In this document: one piece after another, positions 40,801-46,574 of the stretch
Layout of the letters: the number at the start of each line of letters is the position of its first letter
How positions within the stretch are numbered: the stretch's first letter is position 1
Assembly (NCBI RefSeq): GCF_022539665.2
Contig: NC_081331.1
Coordinates: 11,874,638-11,938,637 of the forward strand
DNA length: 64,000 nt
Direction: 5' to 3'
DNA from: Daphnia carinata
Lineage: Eukaryota > Arthropoda > Branchiopoda > Diplostraca > Daphniidae
The notes under the pieces: generated by a model
Databases searched by the model: none
The model's input: only the letters and a program-made list of their open reading frames with translations
Told to the model about the DNA's origin: nothing
Position numbers and translations under genes: made by a program

Positions 40801-42441
40801 GCTGGCCAGTTAATCGATTTCTCCCTCCCCCCTCTCCTCTTTTTGTTTATTGGTTGATTTTGATTTGCATTTCTTTGCAAGTTGGAACTGTATTCGGTGT
40901 TTGTGTGTCAAGTGCTGATCCGGTTGCATCAGATTTTCATTTTTTTTTTTTTCGCCAATGCCAAATAGCCACTTTCGGATTGGTTCAAGTCTGCGGGATT
41001 GGTCGGGAGTGATAGCATTCATTTGAAAGAAGGATACGAAGAAGGGGGGAAAAAATAAAGATAAAAAGTGAAGGAAGAAAGAAACAGAGAAAGAAAAGAA
41101 AGGAAGAACGAAGGGGGGGGGGAAATAAAAATCGGGTCAAGAACTTGGGAAGTTTAGCCGTCCCGCGTGAACCGCCGTCTTCTCAGAGTCGTTCCGCACG
41201 ACACTGGAGACGCAACGTTTTTCGCCAGCGTTTGTGCCATTGCCTTTTAATTGTTTGTGAAACTGGAGAAAAGTGTTTAAGAGATTTTTTTCCTTTCGAA
41301 TTTCCACCATTTGAATCAAGTCGGTGCGAATGCATTGTGCGCAGTGTGTGTGTGTGTGTGTGCCTCCGACGTAGATCGTAATTTCATCTCCCCCCCTCTT
41401 TTTTTTTTCTTCTTTTTTTCTCACTTGTTTTTATTTGAAACAAAAATTTAATTTCCCTTCTTTTTTGCACCGGCGTTTCGCCTTCTCGTTTTTCCTTATT
41501 GTGAGATTGTATGTCATGCGATATCCAAGTGAGGGAATCACGTCTGCAGAAAATTGCAGCTCGACTGTTGATACATCAATGAGAAGGCAGTTTATTGTGC
41601 GCATGGATGTCCGGCTGGGGTAGCGACTAGCTGTCACCTGAGATGCCACTCCTCGTGTTGACGTAGTGAAACAATAAGCAAACGAAAGAGACAATCTCTG
41701 ACGTTCTTTGTACTATCTATTTCGCCACAAACGTTGCGGGGGGAAGTGAAGGAGATTCATTTAAACCTTTGGCATTCCGCCACCAAAGTCGTATGTGTCT
41801 GCATGTGTGTGTGCGCGCGCGCGGCTGCTTTACGCGCAACTCGATTGTGTTGCAACGTCCTTTCAAAACGTGTTAACTTTGTCTTCTCGTCTGGCATTCC
41901 AAGAAGTGATCGTGCCGACGAATAATTCACGTTGACGATGGAAACTTGCTTACAGTCTCGTGATTGAAAGCACCTCTGTTCCCTCTTTTTAAGAAAATTT
42001 AAAAAAACAAAACAGAAGAAGAAGAAGAAGACGAAAATTGCGTGATGGATATCCTGCGTGATTTACGACGACGATCACTCCAGTTGGACAGCGGCGACGT
42101 TGAACGTTTCCGCTCGCCCAGCGAGCGTCGCGGAAGCATGGCCGGCGATAGTCTATCAGCCGCCGAAAAGAAAAACCATTCTTCCAGCGGCGGATTACTT
42201 CACAGGTTTGGGGAAGCAAAAAAAAAAAGAGCAAATTTGAGTAAATTTCTAGAACACAAGTGGTACAGACAAAAAATTAAGCAAAAAAGAATTAAAATCA
42301 AAAGGTTTTCTCTATCGTTCCCACCCACCCCTCATATGGTTTTGAACAAACTGGCTTATCTTGTCCCGTCTTTTTGGTCCATCTAAGGCGAAACATTGGC
42401 CATTTCCCGAGCGACTCTGATAAAAAAAAAAAAAAAAAATA

Positions 42442-42503
<62 letters not shown>

Positions 42504-45500
42504 CGTGATTGAATCACTTGTGACGTCACCTTCTTTGTGTGCGATAACCGCTCCCTACCGCTAACAAGGGAGTTGGACTGAAACTGCCGCCGCAGCCACT
42601 CGCTTTTGACGTTCCTCTAGTTTGACCTACAAAGGCGTAGATCAAGAAATCGAACAACGAAAACAATAACAGTCACGCATCTAAACACTCTGTCTCTCGA
42701 GGCGGTACGTTCGGAATACCATCGCACCCACGGCTACCGTTCAGCTGTGAGGAGAATTTCTATTTTAATTAGAAAATAACAGAAGAAAAACGTTGTTTGC
42801 ATCGGTCGCCAAACCTGCCCGATTCGGCCAACCAGCGTCAATAAACATGGCCACTCTTTTTCGTATACATCCCTAAAGATCCTTATGACCATGTGCCGAT
42901 CAGGGATGTAAACAATAAGAAAAGTGAGAACTGATATTTATGTATATTGCGGCGGACGAGAACGTACGTAAAAAATAAAAAAAAAACAGCCGCCTTTTAG
43001 CTAACTGAAATGACTCATAACAACAGTGCGTGCCCTGTTGTTAAAGAGGACGTAAAAGTTTTTATCCTGCTTTCCATTTTGTTATTCTTCCTATGTGGCC
43101 AATTTTATTGCGCCGTTTTGTTGTTTTCTTTTTTTTTTCCTTACTCTTTTTCTTCTCCGATGACCTAACGTGAAATGACTTAGCTCGTTCTCCAATTTGG
43201 AGCTGGTCAAGACAAGGAATGCGGTGGCTAGTTAAGGTGATGTCATTAACAGGACCAAAACTACTTTGTGGTGGACATAGTCTTTTAACTACGACTTTGG
43301 ACGCTCGTCATCGGCATTCTGTTGACTCGCGAGCTCTCAATGGACGTCGTTGTTTGCTAAGAAAAGAGCAAGAAAAGAAGAGAGATCGTGTGCTCTCAGT
43401 TTACTTGTGATGTGGCTGATGGCCAGCAGACACATCTGTCTTTCAAACTGAAACATGTGCGCCATCTGCGGTTTCAGTTTCGATTGCTCTACCCCTCCCA
43501 ACTTCCCTGCCTCTTGAATGGAGCAGAGCTTCCGGTTCCATTCGCCCAACCCCCTTGATGAATGAATGTATAGTTCGCGTGCACTGGTTACTATTGGGAA
43601 GCGCGTAGCCAAGCCAACTGTCTGAGAAAGTTTAGTTCTTGTTTTCTTTTTTCGGCTCGACGTTGGACGCGCTTGCGCCAACGTGAGCCAAACCAACGTG
43701 GACCACGAAGAGATAGAGAGTTGGCATTTTTCTATTTTAGATGTTGGCGGTCGTTGTTTTGTTAAGAAGCGCGCTGTTGTTTCTGATTCCTCTCGACTTT
43801 GCGCTATTCTTCCCCGGCCTCGATTGACGTAGTGCCAAGCTCAGTCGACGTCCCTTTGCCAAAGTCTTTCGAGTCGATCCAGAAAGTGTTGGACGTCATT
43901 CGGCTGTGCTCCATTGAAAAGTTAAGGCTCCTCGACACTCGTTTGCCCACCGACACGTTCTTCTGAGCTGCAGAATCGCTTGATCGGAAATCCGTATCCT
44001 TCTCCTCTCACATTTCTGTCCGTCTCTTCTTTATCTTTTGGCTCGTTTTCATCGCAGCGCCAACGATGCTGGTGTCGTTTTGAGTTGGCCCACAGTTTGT
44101 TTATGGCCAATTTCAACCCGATCCGTTCTCTGTTCAGTGAAACCAACCGGTAACAATCTCGAAACGATGGTGTCCTTTCCCTGTATGTCGTCTGTATCTC
44201 TGTCGTGTGTTCCAGCGCGCGCGCGCGAGTTCGTTGCCCAACCTATTTATGTTCGCGGAGAACCTGCGCAAATCAACAGATCATTGCTAATCATCTCGTT
44301 TTCTTTTTCGTTTTGCTTGTTTCGTTGTTTTCTCGTCATATTTTAGATGGTTTCGCCACATCACTGACGCCACGGAAGCGTACAAAGCACGAGAGGGTCG
44401 CAACAGGCGACCGGATGGAAGCGGGAGTGGCTCTTCCCCGATGGGGAGCGCCACCCCCAGCCTCAGCTCCTCTTCCAGTTCCGCTCAACTTTTACCGACA
44501 CTGCCACAGGCCGCTGATTCGTCAGACAAAACGTACGCGCATACATCCATATATTCAATGAGAATTTAAACAAAAAAGAAAAGGATGCAGTTGGATTGTA
44601 TTATTGACCTCTTTTGAATATAACATGACGTAGTGACGAGCCGATCGAGGACAACGTGTCGGCCGATTCCGGCGTCAGTTTGACGCCCAGTTCCAACGAG
44701 ACCCCGCCGCAAAGCGAGCCAACGAGTGAACAGCAATCTCAACAGCAGCAACAATCTCAGCCAACCAACTTGGAGGCGGCCCAAGCCGAAGCCTCTAAGA
44801 AAGCAGGTATAAATTTGGACCGAAACGGATGAGTGCGTACATCCTCGTTTTTTTTTTTTTTTTTTTTTGTTTTGTTTTTTTTTTTGTTTTTTTGTTTTTT
44901 TTTTTGTTTTTTTTTTTCTTTTTCTTTTTGATACACAATGTTGCATTTTCAACCATAGTATTATCATCGCCGATTGGTCTAATTTATGTTTGGCACATGT
45001 CTAGTCGTTTCTTTTCTAATTTATTATTATTATTATTATTTTGCTGCAAATGATGATGCGTGTAACGTAAAAGTTTTAATTATTTTCGTATTTGTTAATC
45101 TTTTACGAACAAAAAAGGTGAGAGCGGAACGTCGACTCCAGGAAGCGGTTCGACAGCGGCATCGCCGGCGCCACAGCGTCGCCTTCAACGGGTGGAGATA
45201 CTGAAAATAGCCGAAGGAACGCCGTTGATCGATCCCACAGAAGTGGTCGTTTCTCAAGGAGCCGTTCTCACGGCCGAACCTGTCCTCACTCCATTAGGTA
45301 TCACCTTTAATAATCTTATAGACTTTGAAAGGGGGGAGGAGAGACATGAGGGCAATAGAATCTTTGCGTGTAATTTATTTATTTATTTGCCAAGAAGCTT
45401 ATATGTTTTAACGCTGTGCATTGTCACGCTTTTCGTATTTATAGAAAAGCTACGGAGGAAAGATCAGATGATCCGAGCTGCTCTGGCGGACAAACAAAGA

Positions 45501-46574
45501 CTCGTGGCCGACATTCTACACGTTCCGCACTCTGAGCTCGATCCTGCATCCGAGTTGCTGAGCGAATCGGAAGGCGAGAAAGAAGCTCGATTGCTAGTCA
45601 TGACGGCCATAGCTCAAGGTAAACACTATTGTTTTAGTTGAAATGCAATGATATGAAGTTGCAGCTTTTTATCATCCTTTCTCTTGTTTTCTCGCCCAAT
45701 GTTTAGCCACCCAACTCTCAGCTGTGCTGAACGAGAGTTTGCACGTTACTGAAGAGGAAGCAATTGCTGCCGTTTCGGCGGATCCCGCAACATCATCACC
45801 GTCTTCGCCCCGATGTGCCCGGCGGATTAATCGAATGCCTGGAGCTGCCACCACCAAACTGCTCGCCATCACGTCCGCCCTCAATAAGGACCTGACACAG
45901 CTACTGGTATGTTTTTGGCGACCGTCGCTTAAATAAAAGGAAAGTCTATAACGACATTTTCAAACTGGAACAGGGAATCGTCACGAATCGAGACGAGGAA
46001 CGCGACCAACTGCGTCGTGAGTTGCAAAAAACGCGCGATCAGCTAGCTGAACAGTTGGTCCTACAAGTCGTATCCCATCCGAAGTCTACTTCACGTCCGG
46101 TTAGCCATGTTTCCCTATCGGACTGTGAAGCGACGATAGAATCTGAACAGTCTGAGGGCGCCCCTGCGTTCCCGGAAGCCGACATCCAAGCACCAAGTGG
46201 CAAGTTTTGTTTATATTATTTGTTTGAATGTTGAACTCTCCGTAATGCATCTTGTGGCCTTCAATTCACTGTTACAGGGTGCGATGGAGAATCATCTAAT
46301 GGGAACGAGTCACTAGTCGACAAAGCGATAGCTCCTATTGTAGCTGAATCGGCGTCGCCAATCATTTCGCCTATAGACGAAGTTGATAGCGGAATAAATA
46401 CAAACCAGGTGCGTATTTATAAGACTAAATTAATAGCAATACTGTGAAATGTCTGACTTCTGACGAACACGTTTTTTAAAATCAAAAATACAGACCGTGA
46501 GCGAGGAAATCGTCGATAGGATTGATCTTGGAGAGAAAACCGAATTGGAAGTTTCCCAAAGTAGTGAAGCTTGA
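8167..46574 (+). CDS. RhoGEF2: RhoGEF2-type Rho guanine nucleotide exchange factor, 36 coding exons
   Basis: Exons: 8167-8198, 10266-10495, 10772-10821, 10949-11006, 12762-13018, 13823-14053, 14591-15058, 15404-15503, 15623-15789, 15941-16072, 16156-16269, 16342-16440, 16517-16609, 16700-16893, 17006-17183, 17276-17390, 17487-17642, 17728-17811, 26614-26776, 31122-31191, 31294-31349, 35822-35896, 36489-36718, 37107-37327, 37461-37574, 37668-37976, 38127-38373, 38606-38693, 44347-44532, 44634-44806, 45118-45297, 45445-45618, 45707-45906, 45974-46199, 46278-46408, 46494-46574. They sum to 5682 nt (1893 residues) and every junction keeps phase. Domain order is PDZ (59-135), coiled coil (210-286), proline-rich linker, RGS-like (about 560-770), C1 (808-857), DH (about 1112-1300), PH (about 1330-1456), coiled-coil tail. 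The C1 domain points to insect RhoGEF2; the vertebrate relatives ARHGEF11/12 lack it. The family links G12/13-type G-alpha to Rho activation and actomyosin contraction at the cell cortex. Start chosen for A at -3, G at +4 and the good gtgagt donor. Confidence 0.88.
8199..10265. other. Intron 1 of RhoGEF2
   Basis: About 2.07 kb between the start exon and the PDZ exon. It is T-rich with several short open frames on both strands that have no coding character. A purine-rich stretch around 9400-9450 forms an imperfect inverted repeat (gagaggg with ccctctc). No RNA gene or mobile element was recognised. Confidence 0.6.
10266..12798 (+). CDS. RhoGEF2: PDZ domain exons of RhoGEF2
   Basis: Four exons (10266-10495, 10772-10821, 10949-11006 and the start of 12762-13018) build one PDZ domain. 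The carboxylate-binding loop reads RGFGFVVAGD, followed by VFVQTVREGGAAERAG, then DDFIIKVNG and the closing helix and strand HAEVVDLIR and SSVALTVI. All expected PDZ strands and the alpha-B helix are present. In this family the PDZ binds C-terminal tails of membrane partners and helps place the exchange factor at the cortex. The domain is cut by three introns in phases 1, 0 and 1. Confidence 0.88.
11007..12761. other. Intron within the PDZ domain
   Basis: About 1.75 kb. It contains several poly-T and poly-A runs (for example 11288-11307) and short spurious open frames on both strands. I looked for a cassette exon in phase 1 and found none that I could support. Confidence 0.5.
12799..15789 (+). 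CDS. RhoGEF2: Linker exons: coiled coil and proline-rich SH3/EVH1-type motifs
   Basis: The rest of exon 12762-13018, then exons 13823-14053, 14591-15058, 15404-15503 and 15623-15789. The first contains a proline run (QAPPPPPPPPIM). Exon 13823 is a predicted coiled coil (HEQQRVVELERLNTFKLMLE, then AEKRVRELQQKYNQM) that could support dimerisation. Exon 14591 holds PPPLPAR and PPPPLPPRNP motifs, candidates for SH3 binding, followed by a long serine run. Exon 15623 adds GTPPGTPPPPYRRP. The compositional bias is normal for the disordered linker before the RGS-like domain. Introns of 800, 540 and 345 bases inside this span hold only T-rich sequence. Confidence 0.78.
15941..17183 (+). CDS. RhoGEF2: RGS-like (RH/LH) domain exons
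   Basis: Six exons (15941-16072, 16156-16269, 16342-16440, 16517-16609, 16700-16893, 17006-17183). The first is an acidic lead-in (NIISMEEDEFSDHES). The core reads LWQHNAHLAVFMNFVMMNCD, then LFFHLITDLYKEGTAKDMKK, then a helical C-terminal half ending at RLESLAEDLE. AHLAVFxNxVxxNxDPASL and the downstream helices are typical of the RGS-like domain of the RhoGEF family, which binds activated G12/13 alpha subunits. The acidic stretch just before it may play the GAP-like role known for relatives; that is inference. Introns are very short (72-112 bases). The donor of exon 15941-16072 is gttcgc, a weak but GT donor. Confidence 0.85.
17276..17642 (+). CDS. RhoGEF2: C1 zinc-finger domain exons
   Basis: Two exons (17276-17390, 17487-17642). 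The spacing matches the C1 signature exactly: H808-x12-C821-x2-C824-x13-C838-x2-C841-x4-H846-x2-C849-x7-C857. All eight zinc ligands are present, so the fold should be intact. Flanking residues HFVAHQYFSVTLCNHC and GYQCTNCEMNIHKGC fit the family. C1 domains bind diacylglycerol/phorbol esters or, in atypical members, only membrane or protein. I cannot tell which applies here. Its presence separates this gene from vertebrate ARHGEF11/12 and supports the RhoGEF2 call. A basic helical stretch (RFRPERELKRKL) follows. Confidence 0.9.
17728..17811 (+). CDS. RhoGEF2: Last exon shared only by the long RhoGEF2 isoform
   Basis: 84 bases after a weak acceptor (ccaag) and before a strong gtgagt donor. It encodes LGDKNLRRADDSLEASITGS and continues to SLDSESST, ending in phase 1 (G). 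The next internal exon is 8.8 kb away at 26614, and two alternative first exons in that gap also end in phase 1 with G. This exon therefore marks the boundary between the long isoform and the short ones. Confidence 0.72.
18839..18890. repeat. (CT)n microsatellite
   Basis: An almost uninterrupted CT dinucleotide tract of about 52 bases with a few CC interruptions. It lies in the 8.8 kb intron, upstream of the candidate alternative first exons. GAGA-type repeats on the other strand can bind GAGA-factor-like proteins in arthropods; a role here is inference. Confidence 0.85.
20661..20758 (+). CDS. RhoGEF2: Weak candidate alternative first exon of RhoGEF2
   Basis: ATG followed by MGSDQHPNSSRPTRLTEEEA and then DKKKNPVGWLER, ending at a gtaact donor in phase 2. 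Residue composition looks protein-like and an N-terminal MGS could be myristoylated. Phase 2 does not fit the next exon at 26614 but fits the exon at 31122 (AA plus T gives Asn), which would give 952 residues. A longer start at 20634 is also open. The need to skip 26614 and the mediocre donor make this weaker than its neighbours. Confidence 0.28.
21347..21434 (+). CDS. RhoGEF2: Alternative first exon (29 codons) of RhoGEF2
   Basis: A short exon starting at an ATG in good context (A at -3, G at +4). It encodes MEPPPNDRFGASPLRRNSSF and then RRLIKAWAS, ending with G at a gtatcc donor in phase 1. That phase matches the acceptor at 26613, giving a protein of 1003 residues without PDZ, RGS-like and C1 domains. 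RRNSSF looks like a basophilic kinase site. A TATA-like tatactata lies near 21259, about 90 bases upstream. Evidence is phase, start context, coding look and position; no transcript is visible. Confidence 0.55.
24118..25276 (+). CDS. RhoGEF2: Alternative first exon with a unique 386-residue N-terminus
   Basis: Long open exon beginning at the first in-frame ATG and ending CCA G before gtagtt, phase 1, which fits the acceptor at 26613. The spliced protein would have 1360 residues and lack PDZ, RGS-like and C1. The N-terminus starts basic (MQSLRLKLRKRKYKL), then has an acidic block (KEEDEEADGDDDEEGGYPQD), proline runs (PPPPPPPPPPL, SPPPPLPPPKNRP, PPPPPVPPHAP) that suit SH3, EVH1 or profilin ligands, and Ser/Arg-rich segments such as SASHTDLKRSASC and RLKRVQSELSSD. 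The frame stays open upstream of the ATG only through a TG microsatellite, so I did not extend it. A separate gene is unlikely because the frame stops soon after the donor. Confidence 0.68.
26614..26776 (+). CDS. RhoGEF2: RhoGEF2 exon shared by long and first set of short isoforms
   Basis: Starts in phase 1 (G|GT) after gcag and ends AG|gtaggc in phase 2. It encodes a Gly/Ser/Asp/Arg-rich segment: GDKQSGLGSNGRSFNDGSKD, then RRSGTGSGSDSFGEADRRAG and YTPPYEEELD. No domain is visible. It is the join point for the alternative first exons at 21347 and 24118. Confidence 0.75.
28338..28377. repeat. (CT)n microsatellite with (TTCG)n
   Basis: About 20 CT units, followed after gtct by ttcgttcgttcgttcg. 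It lies about 1 kb upstream of the alternative start exon at 29409. Confidence 0.9.
29409..30265 (+). CDS. RhoGEF2: Alternative first exon with a unique 285-residue N-terminus
   Basis: Open from an ATG in gccATG context. It begins MFHRKRHHHHQPQHSRPAVA and continues as a Ser/Pro-rich region with LTGLFRRKRSPMDLSSQSFH, QKPSAPPKPQRLN and LAISSEPTSPFADP. I end it at AG|gcaaaa, a GC donor, in phase 2; this fits the acceptor at 31121 (AG plus T gives Ser) and yields 1205 residues. A weak GT donor at 30209 (AA|gtcgtc), also phase 2, is the alternative. Upstream sequence (29220-29400) looks like a 5' leader. The product keeps DH and PH but lacks PDZ, RGS-like and C1. Confidence 0.6.
30450..30482. repeat. 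(TG)n microsatellite
   Basis: Sixteen TG units in the intron after the 29409 exon. A shorter TG tract at 30870-30886 runs directly into a poly-T of 47 bases (30887-30933). Confidence 0.9.
31122..31349 (+). CDS. RhoGEF2: Two small basic linker exons of RhoGEF2
   Basis: Exons 31122-31191 and 31294-31349. They encode SGASNFSKKKVSRSESLRER, AQR, then KHREKRKHSDPNLPPSHS. Phases are 2 in, 0 between and 2 out. KVSRSESLRER and RKHSDPNLP resemble basophilic kinase or 14-3-3 type sites. The second exon sits after a short tctag acceptor and ends at a strong gtgagt donor. Confidence 0.78.
31350..35821. other. 4.5 kb intron with an alternative start exon
   Basis: Contains a poly-T of 35 bases (31762-31796), GA and CA microsatellites (32929-33003), a (GTT)n tract near 34147-34172, and an AT tract (35300-35330). 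The only coding-like segment that I support is the start exon at 33708. A CTCF-like motif (cgttagatggcgtt) is at 34841. Confidence 0.5.
33708..33901 (+). CDS. RhoGEF2: Alternative first exon (64 codons) of RhoGEF2
   Basis: ATG in strong context (A at -3, G at +4). It encodes MAVSLGVERRSSGRTMSPRS, then LGSVLVDRMASFRSVDRTVP and a helical end NPDEVMKEARRCLSE. I end it at AG|gttgtt, phase 2. This fits the exon at 35822 (942 residues) or, by skipping that, 36489. The donor is weak; gtcatg at 33867 is another option. The protein would begin just before the DH domain. Arg/Ser spacing suggests phosphorylation sites. Confidence 0.5.
35822..36718 (+). CDS. RhoGEF2: Pre-DH linker exons of RhoGEF2
   Basis: Exons 35822-35896 and 36489-36718. 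The first is Ser/Asn-rich (DMDREDRSLSNNNSGSSSNS). The second runs LESPSPSDIRVSGSALSDGS to an acidic stretch (PWDSDLEADPDPPDWTRNLD) and the lead-in helix of the DH domain (DKMTPKEKQRQEVIN). In this family the acidic and tryptophan-containing segment before DH can regulate exchange; here that is inference. The intron between them holds poly-A and an AATAA repeat (36238-36264). Confidence 0.8.
37107..37976 (+). CDS. RhoGEF2: DH (Dbl homology) catalytic domain exons
   Basis: Exons 37107-37327, 37461-37574 and 37668-37976. CR1 reads ELFHTERSHVRNLKVLD; CR3 reads LKDIIPTAMQRLTKYPLLLE followed by SLAKYT. Both are the defining conserved regions of Dbl exchange factors and include the Glu (CR1) that contacts Rho switch I. 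The HVRNLKVLDRVFYRPL form is close to the ARHGEF11/12 and RhoGEF2 group, so Rho rather than Rac/Cdc42 is the likely substrate. Helix alpha-6 continues to the end of the last exon (KEAENYNRLVDIQRRLDKS), typical for DH-PH linkers. The domain looks intact. Confidence 0.92.
38127..44388 (+). CDS. RhoGEF2: PH domain exons, split by a 5.7 kb intron
   Basis: Exons 38127-38373, 38606-38693 and the first part of 44347-44532. It starts NFELTKHRLIYEGALTWRTK and has the strands VDLHVVLLEEYILLLQKQDD and YVLKFHSINYL. The final helix is WFRHITDATEAYKAREG, with the invariant PH-domain Trp, encoded after the 5.7 kb intron. The helix therefore depends on splicing across 38694-44346. In this family the PH domain binds activated Rho-GTP and phosphoinositides for positive feedback and membrane docking. 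Confidence 0.88.
38523..38551. repeat. (TTTTGC)n microsatellite in a short intron
   Basis: About 4.7 copies of a hexamer, within the 232-base intron between two PH-domain exons and about 54 bases before the acceptor. Confidence 0.85.
42045..42205 (+). CDS. RhoGEF2: Alternative first exon for a DH-less tail isoform
   Basis: ATG with G at -3 and +4. It encodes MDILRDLRRRSLQLDSGDVE and then RFRSPSERRGSMAGDSLSAA, ending CACAG|gtttgg in phase 2. The acceptor at 44346 accepts that phase (AG plus A gives Arg), so the product would be 503 residues: this novel N-terminus, the last PH helix and the C-terminal tail, with no catalytic DH domain. RRRSLQL and RRGSM look like basophilic kinase sites. It sits alone in an otherwise non-coding stretch, which argues against chance. 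The donor is modest. Confidence 0.5.
42446..42500. repeat. (GA)n microsatellite
   Basis: About 27 GA units, 240 bases downstream of the alternative start exon at 42045 and right after a poly-A run. One of several GA/CT tracts in this gene, each in an intron with a candidate start exon. Confidence 0.92.
44389..46574 (+). CDS. RhoGEF2: C-terminal tail exons of RhoGEF2
   Basis: Rest of 44347-44532, then 44634-44806, 45118-45297, 45445-45618, 45707-45906, 45974-46199, 46278-46408 and 46494-46574. A Ser-rich and Gln-rich segment (EQQSQQQQQSQ) leads to a conserved-looking region: RRLQRVEILKIAEGTPLIDP, then EKLRRKDQMIRAALADKQRL and VADILHVPHSELD, helical and probably coiled coil. Next come MTAIAQATQLSAVLNESLHV and a second coiled coil (NRDEERDQLRRELQKTRDQL). 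The end is acidic and polar, stopping at TGA 46572. In relatives the C-terminus promotes homo-oligomerisation and auto-inhibition. Intron 46200-46277 has a GC donor (GTG|gcaagt). Every exon keeps phase. Confidence 0.85.

Larger units (their letters stand above)
38694..44346. other. 5.7 kb intron inside the PH domain, with an alternative start exon
   Basis: Holds the alternative start exon at 42045, a long GA microsatellite (42446-42500), a poly-A tract just before it, a TG tract (41345-41360) and a CTCF-like motif (gcgccatctgcggt, 43459-43472). Other open frames (39691-40173, 40333-40857) are low-complexity and unsupported. Intron length within a domain-ending helix is unusual and is explained if it carries its own promoter. 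Confidence 0.55.
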
